Under the pieces are notes generated by a model that was not told the origin of the DNA, made no database searches, and was given only the letters and a program-made list of their open reading frames with translations. 34,150 bases of DNA from Streptomyces rhizosphaerihabitans (lineage in GTDB: Bacteria; Actinomycetota; Actinomycetes; Streptomycetales; Streptomycetaceae): the NCBI RefSeq assembly GCF_025399795.1, contig NZ_JAODTZ010000074.1:1-34150 (forward strand), in the 5' to 3' direction. Of the stretch, positions 15,459-23,126 are shown one piece after another. Positions within the stretch are counted from its first letter, which is position 1. Every line of letters starts with the position of its first letter. A program made the translations under genes and the position numbers.

Positions 15459-15869
15459 ATGCCCGCCAACGCCACGGCGCATGTGCGCATCGCTCGGCCA
15501 TCACGCGATCTTGATGCAGCGGAGCGGTTCTGGATGTCAGGTCTCGGCCTCCACGAGCTGTACCGGCATGCAGCGGATGGCACACCCGGTCGCCACTCCC
15601 TACTCATGGTCGGCTGGCCGGACGCCGCCTGGCACCTGGAACTCGTGCACGACCCCACGGCCCCTGTCGATCCCCGGCCGACCCCCGAGGACCTGCTGGT
15701 GATCTATCTCGGTGAACCGGTCCCGGACTCCCTCGTGGAACGCCTCGAACAGCACGGCGGCAGGCGGGTAGCCGCACACAATCCGTACTGGGACACCTGG
15801 GGCGTAACGCTCCAGGATCCGGACGGCTATCGCTTGGTTCTGTCCAGCCGGAACTGGTCCAGCGACTGA
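15459..15869 (+). CDS. VOC-fold (glyoxalase/bleomycin-resistance superfamily) protein
   Basis: A 136-residue protein with two beta-alpha-beta-beta-beta modules. The first begins AHVRIARPSRDLDAAERFWMSGLGL; the second ends WGVTLQDPDGYRLVLSSR, the standard closing strand of the family. ATG 15459 is chosen over the in-frame ATG 15438 because AGGAGGT lies 6 bases upstream. Metal-binding positions (H8 in the first strand, H89-type loop, terminal acid replaced) are not fully conserved, so lyase activity is doubtful; binding or sequestration is possible. It lies just after the transfer-gene fragment with about 180 bp for its own promoter. Confidence 0.85.
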   Translation: MPANATAHVRIARPSRDLDAAERFWMSGLGLHELYRHAADGTPGRHSLLMVGWPDAAWHLELVHDPTAPVDPRPTPEDLLVIYLGEPVPDSLVERLEQHGGRRVAAHNPYWDTWGVTLQDPDGYRLVLSSRNWSSD

Positions 15870-15935
15870 ATGGCGTCGCGGACGACGAGCGCGAACTGTC
15901 TCGGCGCTTCAGGAGGCGGCTGCGGGGCTGCGGGG

Positions 15936-16301
15936 CTACGGGGTCGACTGGCTCGCGCGGCTTGCTTCTGCTCGCAACTTGCGAGCTCGCTCGGCCGGGT
16001 CGTAGTTCGGACCGACGCCCTCGATCAGCACCAAGTCGCCCTCCACGTGGTCGGTCCGCAGACTCAGGATGGCCCGGTAGGCGGAAGAGCCGTACCAGGC
16101 ACGGGCTTCGGCCAGGCTGGGGAACTCGATCAGCACCATGCTGCCGGGCCACGTACCCTCTACGATTTCGACCGGCGGACCGTGGATGACGAAGCGGCCG
16201 GCGAAGGGGTCGAGGGTTGCCTGGATGCACTCCAGGTACTCGATGATGTCGGAGTGATTCCGGCGGCTGCGGAGATGAGCGAAGCCGTAAGCGGGCACCA
16301 C
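15936..16301 (-). CDS. DUF1330 family protein (dimeric alpha/beta-barrel fold)
   Basis: A 121-residue protein read from GTG 16301 (after AAAGGAAG), convergent with the VOC gene. The pattern VPAYGFAHLRSRRNHSDIIEYLECIQATLDPFAGRFVIHG, then VEIVEGTWPGSMVLIEFPSLAEARAWYGSSAY and DLVLIEGVG, is the DUF1330 ferredoxin-like fold, related to small antibiotic-biosynthesis monooxygenases. Function is unknown in general. A perfect 17-bp palindrome lies about 70 bp upstream and could be its operator. Confidence 0.85.
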   Translation of the reverse strand: MVPAYGFAHLRSRRNHSDIIEYLECIQATLDPFAGRFVIHGPPVEIVEGTWPGSMVLIEFPSLAEARAWYGSSAYRAILSLRTDHVEGDLVLIEGVGPNYDPAERARKLRAEASRASQSTP

Positions 16302-17030
16302 GGGCTTCCTTTCGTTCCGGAGGCGTGAGCGATGACCAGAACGTAGCTGAGGGTGGTTGGGCAGTGCGATTACCCCGGGGGTAATTGCCAGGCGCCACAT
16401 CGAGGACACGCACCAAGGCCGCCACCCGCCCCGCCGTTCCGCCTCGCACGGAATGAGTGCCAGAACCCCGCTGGCGCCTGCACAGCCAGTGGGGCCGGGC
16501 TGGAGACGACACACCACCTTCCTTTGGACATTCTCGATCTTGACGACGATGCCGTGGCTTTCGGCCGCGTCGGCATCGGCGGACGACTCTCCACACCGCC
16601 ATGGCCAGGACGCTTCTTCCGGGGACCAGCCCGCTCGACCACAGCCGCGTTGTCCCGTCCAACTGGCGTCAGAGTGCGGTGAGCGAGCGCGTCGTGAAGG
16701 GACCGAATGGCGGTACTGGAACGGACCGACGCCTGGCTGTTCGTGGAACGATCGTGTCTGGAGTGGCGCCCAGGGACTGGCCCTGGACGGACTCTGGACG
16801 CTCACAGCCGGCGCGATCTCAGCCGGATGTCCGCCCGACCGGCGGCTCGTGCTGGGCAGCACAGAGCCGGCCGGACCGGCTGCCGACGACGTTCCGTCGA
16901 ACCCACGGGATCTCCTGGAACGCCCGCCACCCCGACGTCCTCGCAGCCCAACGACGTGAACGAGCCCGCATCCGCAGTGAGAAAGGTGTCCGCTGGGGCG
17001 GGCGTCCCACCACGATGACGGCCTGAGCGA
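16302..17030. other. 729-bp region with a palindrome and decayed coding fragments
   Basis: Besides the palindrome (16369-16385) no complete gene is convincing. The plus-strand frame ending at 17026 closes with NARHPDVLAAQRRERARIR and then a short WGGRP-type tail, which has the look of a real protein C-terminus. Its upstream part is not coding-like, so I read it as a truncated remnant. Confidence 0.5.
16369..16385. promoter_or_regulatory. Perfect 17-bp palindrome, candidate operator
   Basis: ATTACCCC-G-GGGGTAAT is an exact 8+1+8 inverted repeat, 68-84 bp upstream of the DUF1330 start on the minus strand. Its A/T ends stand out against the GC-rich background. Binding by an unseen regulator is inferred. 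Confidence 0.45.
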
Positions 17031-17498
17031 CTACACCTGCTCCTGATACACCCTGATCCCGGTCGGCTTGAGTCTGTGGATCGTTGCCCAGGCTGCCCGC
17101 TCGGTCAGTCCTTGAGCCCACTCTTCGAGATCGTCTCCGGCATCGTGGAAGAACCACGAGTCGAAGCTTCCGAGGGCCTCCAGGGTGGGTGCGAGTCCGT
17201 ATCTGAGCTCGCAGTGGACCTGTACGTAATGGTCGTGATCACCGTCGCTGCCGGAGATCTCGAACTGCCGGGCGAGGTCCAGCGTGAACGCCGGAGGACC
17301 GTCGAACGCGTGGGACCCGTACTGGAACAGAAGACCGTCAGCGTCGGGTGTGTCCGGGACATCGAACAGCCGTCGGCCGAATCGAAGGAAAGCAAGCCAG
17401 AGATCTTCCGTGACCAGATCGTCGGGCGCTCGCTGCCCTGACCCCAGTTCGCCCTCAAGCAGTCCCACGGCCTCGTCCATCGACAGTCTCCGCGTCAC
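17031..17498 (-). CDS. Acidic cytoplasmic protein, unknown function
   Basis: A 155-residue protein starting at GTG 17498, five bases after AGGAGGG; the ATG at 17480 is a weaker alternative. It is acidic (for example DVPDTPDADG, SGSDGDHDHY, DAGDDLEEWAQG) with aromatic-rich strands such as SFDSWFFHD. No membrane segment, signal peptide or cysteine motif is present. Composition resembles small immunity-like or SUKH-like proteins, but I do not recognise a family and no toxin partner is adjacent. Confidence 0.65.
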   Translation of the reverse strand: MTRRLSMDEAVGLLEGELGSGQRAPDDLVTEDLWLAFLRFGRRLFDVPDTPDADGLLFQYGSHAFDGPPAFTLDLARQFEISGSDGDHDHYVQVHCELRYGLAPTLEALGSFDSWFFHDAGDDLEEWAQGLTERAAWATIHRLKPTGIRVYQEQV

Positions 17499-17858
17499 GC
17501 CCGCCCTCCTCGTCCAACCCCAGCCGGGCTCAGCGTACTGACCTCGGTGAACCTGCCCGGCCAGAGCACTGGCAACCTTCGCCACGGCGGAGGACGGAAG
17601 GCTCTTCTGCAGCGAAAAGGGTTGGTGCTGGTATGTCGGCAACGGCAAGCGAGCGCACAGGGCGCCACGACTCTGCGCCACCTGTCACAGCAACAAGCCC
17701 GCCAGCGCCCAGCCCCATTCGCAGCGTGACTGAACGCCTCCACGACCCGCGCGGAATGCGCATGTGAGTACGTTTCGGGGTACGCCCTCCGGTCGTGAAT
17801 CCGGACTCGAAGGGCGTCGCAACTCGCTCCGGACGGAGGCACCTGACAAGGTGGACTG
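17499..17858. other. Divergent spacer, nothing recognised
   Basis: 360 bp between divergent genes. Open frames on both strands lack ribosome sites, and no hairpin or repeat stands out. It presumably holds the promoters of the flanking genes. Confidence 0.55.
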
Positions 17859-18617
17859 ATGCTGAATCAGGTGGCCGACGGAGTCTGGGTCCGGCAGAGC
17901 GAGTGGGTCTGGAGCAATGCCATCGTGGTGCACGGGGAAGGCGGGTTGATCCTGGTCGATCCCGGCATCGACGGTTCCGATCTGAGCCAGCTCGCCGATG
18001 ACGTGGACCGGCTCGGCATTCCGGTGGTCGCCGGCTTCTCCACGCATCCCCACTGGGACCACCTGCTCTGGCATTCCCGGTTCGGCGACGTGCCGCGCTA
18101 CGCCACCCCCGACGGCGCCCAGACTGCCAGTGAAGCCCGAGAGCGGGCGCAGACGATGGCGGCGCAGAACGCGTCGGGCATCCCTCTCGAGCTGATCGGG
18201 CTCCTCACCCCGCTGCCCGCGGACGCGGGACTCTTGCCGGGCGAGATCGTCGAGCATCAGGCGCACGCGATCGGCCACGCCGCGGTTCTCCTCGCGGATC
18301 GTGGCGTCCTGCTCGCCGGCGACATGCTCTCCGACGTCCTGATCCCGCTCCTCGACCCTCGTCGCCCCGATCAGGTGGGCGCCTATGAGACGGCACTCGA
18401 CCGGCTGGGTGAGGCTGCCCGGCACGTCGATGTCCTGGTCCCCGGCCACGGGGCCGTTGCAGAGGGTCCCGAGGTGGCGGCCCGCCTTGCCGCCGATCAT
18501 GCGTACATCGACGCGCTGCGGCGAGGAGAGGAACCGGTCGACGCGCGTCTTGATCAAGACTGGCTCTCCGGCCCCCACCAGACGAACCTGAAGCAGGCCC
18601 GACACTCCTCCGGATGA
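17859..18617 (+). CDS. Metallo-beta-lactamase fold hydrolase
   Basis: A 252-residue hydrolase with the full dinuclear metal site: H63-x-H65-x-D67-H68 in STHPHWDHLLWH, H140 in AIGHAA, D155 in LLAGDMLSD and H197 in VPGHGAV. The ATG follows AAGGTGG at 7 bases. It has no signal peptide, so it is cytosolic, closer to quinoprotein-relay, lactonase or thioesterase-type MBL proteins than to secreted beta-lactamases. The substrate is unknown. It lies 176 bp before a DinB-family gene on the same strand. Confidence 0.9.
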   Translation: MLNQVADGVWVRQSEWVWSNAIVVHGEGGLILVDPGIDGSDLSQLADDVDRLGIPVVAGFSTHPHWDHLLWHSRFGDVPRYATPDGAQTASEARERAQTMAAQNASGIPLELIGLLTPLPADAGLLPGEIVEHQAHAIGHAAVLLADRGVLLAGDMLSDVLIPLLDPRRPDQVGAYETALDRLGEAARHVDVLVPGHGAVAEGPEVAARLAADHAYIDALRRGEEPVDARLDQDWLSGPHQTNLKQARHSSG

Positions 18618-18793
18618 ACTTCGGCGTCATCGCGCTCCTCGTCGCCACCCGGTGAGCCTCCGATCGACGGCGACTACGATCTGTCCGGCGGATCTTGCCG
18701 AGCTCTCCCTGAGCACAGCCGGTGCTGTGGCACTTGACGGTGCTTCTGATCAATTGAGTCGACACCCGTTCCGAGCTGCGGGAAACTCCCGTA

Positions 18794-19309
18794 ATGCTTC
18801 AACGAACAGACACGCCTCCCTCGTGGGACGAGCGTACGCAGCTGGCCACCTTCCTGGACTACGCCCGTGACACCGCGCGAGCCAAGTGTGAGGGCGTGTC
18901 CGCCGAAGACGCCCGCAAGGCCCCACTCCCGAGTTCACCGCTGATGACGTTGTGCGGGCTGATCAGCCATCTGCGGTGGGTCGAGTACCACTGGTTCCAA
19001 GTGATGTTCCTGGGCGAGGAGCCTGCGGGACCGCTCACCGAGGCGACCGACGACGATCCCGACCCCGAGATGCGGACAGCAGTCGACATCCCGCTGCCCC
19101 GGCTTCTCGCCGAGTACGAGGAGCAGAGTGCCCGCTACCGTCGCCTGGTGTCCGACCACGAGCTGAACTCGACGGCCAAGCGTCCCATCAGCGACGGCCG
19201 CCACGTCGATCTCCGCTGGGTGATCCTCCACCTCATTGAGGAGACGTCCCGCCACAACGGCCACCTCGACGTCGTGCGTGAGCTCGTCGACGGGCGGACC
19301 GGCGCCTGA
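18794..19309 (+). CDS. DinB/DUF664 family four-helix protein
   Basis: The 171-residue four-helix bundle has the family's metal-ligand histidines: H59 in LISHLRWVEYHWF and H154/H157 in HLIEETSRHNGHLDVVREL. LSPM-like TLCGLISHL and RWVEYHWF blocks match actinomycete DUF664 proteins, some of which act in mycothiol-dependent detoxification. Activity here is unproven. The upstream signal is weak (GGGAAAC), so an alternative start is possible. Directly downstream begins mobile-element debris. Confidence 0.88.
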   Translation: MLQRTDTPPSWDERTQLATFLDYARDTARAKCEGVSAEDARKAPLPSSPLMTLCGLISHLRWVEYHWFQVMFLGEEPAGPLTEATDDDPDPEMRTAVDIPLPRLLAEYEEQSARYRRLVSDHELNSTAKRPISDGRHVDLRWVILHLIEETSRHNGHLDVVRELVDGRTGA

Positions 19310-19324
19310 GACCTGTCGTGCGGG

Positions 19325-19541
19325 TCACGAGCGGAGCCAGAGCCGGATCGAGGTGAGGGTGACGGTGCCGTGGAACACATAGGAGCGCTTGTCGAACCTG
19401 GTGGCCACGGCGCGGGAGTTCTTGAGCGCCAAGATGGTCCGTTCGACTTCGTTCCTGCGCTTGCAGATCGTCTTGTCGAAGCCGGCGGGCCGTCCGCCCT
19501 TGCTGCCGCGGCGTTTGCGGTTGGCCTGCTGGTTCTTTTCT
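19325..19541 (-). pseudogene. C-terminal remnant of IS5-type transposase
   Basis: Read on the minus strand: RRGSKGGRPAGFDKTICKRR, then NEVERTILALKNSRAVATRF and DKRSYVFHGTVTLTSIRLWL and a stop. This is the characteristic end of IS5-family DDE transposases, including the last catalytic glutamate (NEVER). The N-terminal two-thirds are absent: at about 19541 the sequence switches abruptly to an oppositely oriented recombinase gene. Confidence 0.82.
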
Positions 19542-20174
19542 CCTGGCAGCCGTCTCCTACGTGGGCGGATACCGGCGGGCCCGTGGTCGGCGCCTGGTGG
19601 GCCTCTTCGCTGCCATGTACTTCGGCGGACTCCGGCCGGCTGAAGCGATCGGCCTCGTCGAGACGGACCTGAACCTCCCCGAACAGGGCTGGGGATCGGC
19701 GCTGCTCCACCGAACTCGTCCGTCGGTCGGCAAGCAGTGGACCGACTCGGGGAAGACCCACGACGACCGCGGGCTCAAGAACCGACCGACCGAGGACGTC
19801 AGGCGGGTACCTGTCCCGCCTCACCTCGTAGCCATATTCCGCGAGCACCTGGCCACCTTCGGCACGGCAGACGACGGGCGTCTCTTCTTCAGCGAGAAGG
19901 GTTCGGTCGTTCCGTCCTCCACCTACTACCGCGTCCGGCAGGAGGCTCGGCTCCTCGCTCTGCCGCCGTGGCCTCGCCGCTCGCAAGCCGGCCGTACGAC
20001 CTGCGGCACTCGGCGCTGTCTACGTGGCTCAACGCCGGCGTCGACCCCACCGAGGTCGCCGAGCGCGCCGGCAACAGCGTTGAGGTCCTGCTGACCCGCT
20101 ACGCGAAGTGCCTCGACGGGCGGCAGGACGTCGCCAACAGGCGTATCGAGGACCTGCTTCGCGAGTACGAGTGA
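19541..20174 (+). pseudogene. Truncated and frameshifted tyrosine recombinase (integrase)
   Basis: The catalytic domain is recognisable: FFAAMYFGG-type strand with LRPAEAIGL (Arg I), GKQWTDSGKTHDDRGLKNR, VRRVPVPPHLVAIFREHL, then RPYDLRHSALSTWL (HxxR-equivalent RH), ERAGNSVEVLL and the Tyr nucleophile in TRYAKCLDG. The N-terminal arm- and core-binding domains are missing. A frameshift near 19965 moves the frame from +1 to +3 before RPYDLRH. It shares its family with the integrase at 27.1-28.4 kb. It must be inactive as written. Confidence 0.82.
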
Positions 20175-20513
20175 CTGAGGGCACGATCCTGCGGTCACGC
20201 CTCCGTACCCACCGGCTTCCCAGCCGCCTTCGGCCTGTGCCACCGCCGCTGGTGCGCCCGTCGACGTGCCGACCGCGCATGCTGGCCGGGGCGCGTCGAT
20301 ACCTGGTTGCCGGTCCTGCCTTTGCCGCGAATGACAGGTTGCGAGCTCGCGGAAAACTGGTCATGGTCGCTAAAAGTGATCGATTGATCACGAAATGCGA
20401 TCTGGAGAAGGCATGCCGCTGGACCGCCCGGTCGGTTGACCCAGTGGGCCCTGTCCAACTCCGGTGAGATCGCCCGCTGCTTGGCGTCCGCACCCGTCGA
20501 TGGCCGGCCGGAG
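20175..20513. other. Spacer after the integrase remnant, nothing recognised
   Basis: About 340 bp, locally less GC-rich around 20330-20410 (for example a TGATCGATTGATCA palindrome at about 20378). It may include an old attachment region, but no tRNA-like segment is visible. Confidence 0.5.
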
Positions 20514-21539
20514 TCAGCCAGGTGTGAGCACCATCCGGAAGCGGGCGGCTCCGGAGAGCATCTTCTGGAAGGCCTCATCGGCGTGGTCCAGCGGTACGGC
20601 CTCGGTCATCGGCCGGATGCCATGCAGGACGCTGAAGGCCATGGTGTCTTCCACGTCCTGCGAGGTGCCGGACGGATGGCCGCGGACGACACGGCCGCTG
20701 AGAAGCAGCTGGACGGGGGTGATGCTCATCGGCGAGGGATCCGCTCCGATGATGACCAGCTCGCCTCGCGGTGTCAGGCCTTCCACGGTCGCACTGATGG
20801 CCTGGGAGTTTCCGGCAGTGGCCAGAACGGTCCTCGCCCCGCCGAGGGCCTGCAGCGCCTCCGCGACCGGGACGTCCGACGTGCTGTCGATGTAGTGGTG
20901 GGCGCCCAGTCGCTTGGCGAACTCCGCCTTCTCGGCGCCGCGGGCGATCCCTACGGTCTCGAAACCCATGGCGACCGCGTACTGGACTCCGAAGTGACCC
21001 AGGCCGCCCAGGCCAAGGACGGCGACGAGGTCTCCGGGTTCAGCGGGGCTGCGTCGCAATCCGTTGAACGTGGTCACACCGGCACACGCCATGGGCCCCG
21101 CGTCGGTTGCCGCGAGATCGTCAGGGATTCTGGCGAGCGCGTCGGCGGGCGCGATCATCTTGTCCGCGAAGCCTCCGTCGTAGGTCCAGCCCGGGACTTT
21201 CAGGCTTTCGCACACGATGAAGTCGCCTTGACGGCAGCGTGTGCAGTGGCCGCAGCTACCGCCGAACCAGCCGACCGCCACTCGGTCGCCCACCTGCCAC
21301 CCCCGCTCGTGCACCCCGCCGCCCAGTTCCTCGATCCGCCCGGCGATCTCGTGTCCGGGCACCTCCGGGAACGAGACACCAGGTAGACGACCCTCGACAA
21401 AACTGGCGTCGCTGTGGCAGACACCGCACGCCTCCACGGCGATTCTCACGTGTCCGGGGCCGGGCTGCGGCACCTCTCGCTCGGCGATTTCGAAGGTGCC
21501 GCCCGGGGCGGTTACCTGCGCGACTCGGTAGCTGTTCAT
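20514..21539 (-). CDS. Zinc-dependent alcohol dehydrogenase
   Basis: A 341-residue medium-chain dehydrogenase oxidising alcohols with NAD(P). Catalytic zinc ligands are C41 (ACGVCHSD), H63-E64 (PGHE) and C152 (ACAGVT). Structural zinc is held by C96, C99, C102 and C110 in GSCGHCTRCRQGDFIVC. The Rossmann motif is GLGGLGHFG (176-184). The start at 21539 follows GGAGGG by four bases. It diverges from a small membrane-protein gene at 21769, with stress-type genes beyond, so a detoxification role is plausible; the substrate is unknown. Confidence 0.94.
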   Translation of the reverse strand: MNSYRVAQVTAPGGTFEIAEREVPQPGPGHVRIAVEACGVCHSDASFVEGRLPGVSFPEVPGHEIAGRIEELGGGVHERGWQVGDRVAVGWFGGSCGHCTRCRQGDFIVCESLKVPGWTYDGGFADKMIAPADALARIPDDLAATDAGPMACAGVTTFNGLRRSPAEPGDLVAVLGLGGLGHFGVQYAVAMGFETVGIARGAEKAEFAKRLGAHHYIDSTSDVPVAEALQALGGARTVLATAGNSQAISATVEGLTPRGELVIIGADPSPMSITPVQLLLSGRVVRGHPSGTSQDVEDTMAFSVLHGIRPMTEAVPLDHADEAFQKMLSGAARFRMVLTPG

Positions 21540-21768
21540 CGGTCCCTCCGGTGGACGTATGCAAGGGCCTGATACCAGGGCAACAGGTCTGCGGCGATCA
21601 CGCGCGTCGAGCGCAGTCCTGGACGAGGCCGCCCGCGGACGTTCTCCTCGTGCGCGTGCGTCCTGGCCGCCGGATACTCGATGCGGGCTCAATGCCTCCC
21701 AACCGCGGTCCAGGCGGTGAAGAACATCGACCTTCCTTCCTGGCCCCGAGCGATGAGGAGACTGCGTC

Positions 21769-22317
21769 ATGCGCTCCCAAAGGATTCCGCTGACTCCCCT
21801 CGAGGCGGTGACGGCCGGCCTGCTGGCCGGAGCGGTGGGAACGGTGTGCCTGGATGCCGTCCATTACCTGAAGTACCGTCGCGCAGGCGGGACGGACAGC
21901 CCGCTCGCCTGGGAATTCGCACCGGTCGAGAGCTGGGAGAAGGCCCCCGATCCCGGGCAGGTGGCAAAGCGGGTGATCGAGGGCTTCACTCAGCGCCGGC
22001 TTCCTGATGGTTCCGCCTGGCTCACGAGCACCATCGCTCACTGGACCTACGGATCGGCGGCCGGCGCGGCCTACGGCATCCTGGCCGGATCACTGCCCAG
22101 ACCCTCCCCCGTACATGGCGTGTCTTTCGGTGCCGCGGTGTTCGCCGGTGACTACGTCGCCTTGCCGATCGCAGGGCTCTACAAGCCGATCTGGCAGTAC
22201 GACGCCACGACCCTGGCCTGGGATCTCGGCGCGCACGTCGCCTACGGCACCGGCACCGCGATCGCGTTCTGGCTGCTCAGCCGACTCGGCACGGGCGCCG
22301 TCGGCCAGAGACCGTAA
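21769..22317 (+). CDS. Membrane protein, DUF1440/YagU-like
   Basis: The 182-residue protein has about four hydrophobic segments: LEAVTAGLLAGAVGTVCLDAV (11-31), SAAGAAYGILAGSL, VSFGAAVFAGDYVALPIAGLY and HVAYGTGTAIAFWLLS. The layout and the GTVCLD...YGSAAGAAYG pattern resemble YagU/DUF1440-type inner-membrane proteins, some linked to acid tolerance. The start follows GAGGAGAC at 7 bases. Function is not established. Confidence 0.8.
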   Translation: MRSQRIPLTPLEAVTAGLLAGAVGTVCLDAVHYLKYRRAGGTDSPLAWEFAPVESWEKAPDPGQVAKRVIEGFTQRRLPDGSAWLTSTIAHWTYGSAAGAAYGILAGSLPRPSPVHGVSFGAAVFAGDYVALPIAGLYKPIWQYDATTLAWDLGAHVAYGTGTAIAFWLLSRLGTGAVGQRP

Positions 22318-22438
22318 GCCGGCTGCCGCGCCCGGCGTGGACCGGGCCACCGTCGACCGGATTCCCGGGCGCGGCCCGCGTCCCGCCGTGCAAGTCTCGT
22401 CATGTCGGCATCTTGTACGAGCAGAGGAAGTGTCAGTC

Positions 22439-23056
22439 ATGGACATGAAACTCGAAATCGTGGTGGTGCCGGTGTCCGACGTCGACCGGGCCAAGAGCTT
22501 CTACACGCGATTGGGCTGGAGGCTGGACGCGGACATCGCCCCGGACGAGAACTTCCGGGTGGTGCAGGTGACGCCGCCGGGCTCGCCGGCGTCGGTCATC
22601 TTCGGCACCTCGGTCACGTCCCAGACGCCGGGTTCGGCTCAGGGCCTGCAACTGATCGTGGACGACATCAACGCCGCATACGATGAGCTGAAACGGCTCG
22701 GCGCCGAGCCGAGCGAGGTGTTCCACGACGCCGGCGGCGTCTTCCACCACGCCGGAACGGACGCCCGGCTCCCGGGGCCGGATCCCCAGCGCACGAGCTA
22801 CGGCTCGTTCCTGTCCTTCAGCGACCCGGACGGCAACGGCTGGCTCCTCCAGGAGATCACCACCCGGCTCCCGGGACGCCTCGACCCCGCGACCACGACG
22901 TACACCTCCGCGGAGGACCTGGCGAGCGCGCTGCGCCGCGCCGCGGCCGCGCACGGGGTGCATGAGGCACGCATCGGTGCGGAGGACCCGAACTGGCCGG
23001 ACTGGTACGCCCAGTACATGGTGCGTGAGCAGGCCGGGACCGAACTGCCGTCGTGA
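22439..23056 (+). CDS. VOC-family protein with C-terminal extension
   Basis: A 205-residue protein. Residues 1-130 form a VOC fold (KLEIVVVPVSDVDRAKSFYTRLGW ... LSFSDPDGNGWLLQEI) with E6 in place of the usual first histidine. About 70 further residues (TTYTSAEDLASALRRAAAAH ... DPNWPDWYAQYMVREQAG) form a helical tail seen in some Streptomyces homologues. ATG 22439 follows AGAGGAAG; ATG 22445 is an alternative. It lies 122 bp after the membrane-protein gene and 70 bp before the flavoprotein gene, probably in one stress-type transcription group. The ligand is unknown. Confidence 0.87.
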   Translation: MDMKLEIVVVPVSDVDRAKSFYTRLGWRLDADIAPDENFRVVQVTPPGSPASVIFGTSVTSQTPGSAQGLQLIVDDINAAYDELKRLGAEPSEVFHDAGGVFHHAGTDARLPGPDPQRTSYGSFLSFSDPDGNGWLLQEITTRLPGRLDPATTTYTSAEDLASALRRAAAAHGVHEARIGAEDPNWPDWYAQYMVREQAGTELPS

Positions 23057-23126
23057 CCGCGTCTCCGTCGAAGTAGCACTCTCCTGACGGCCACGTTGTT
23101 CCCGCCCAGGCGGAAGAAGGCCCCCT

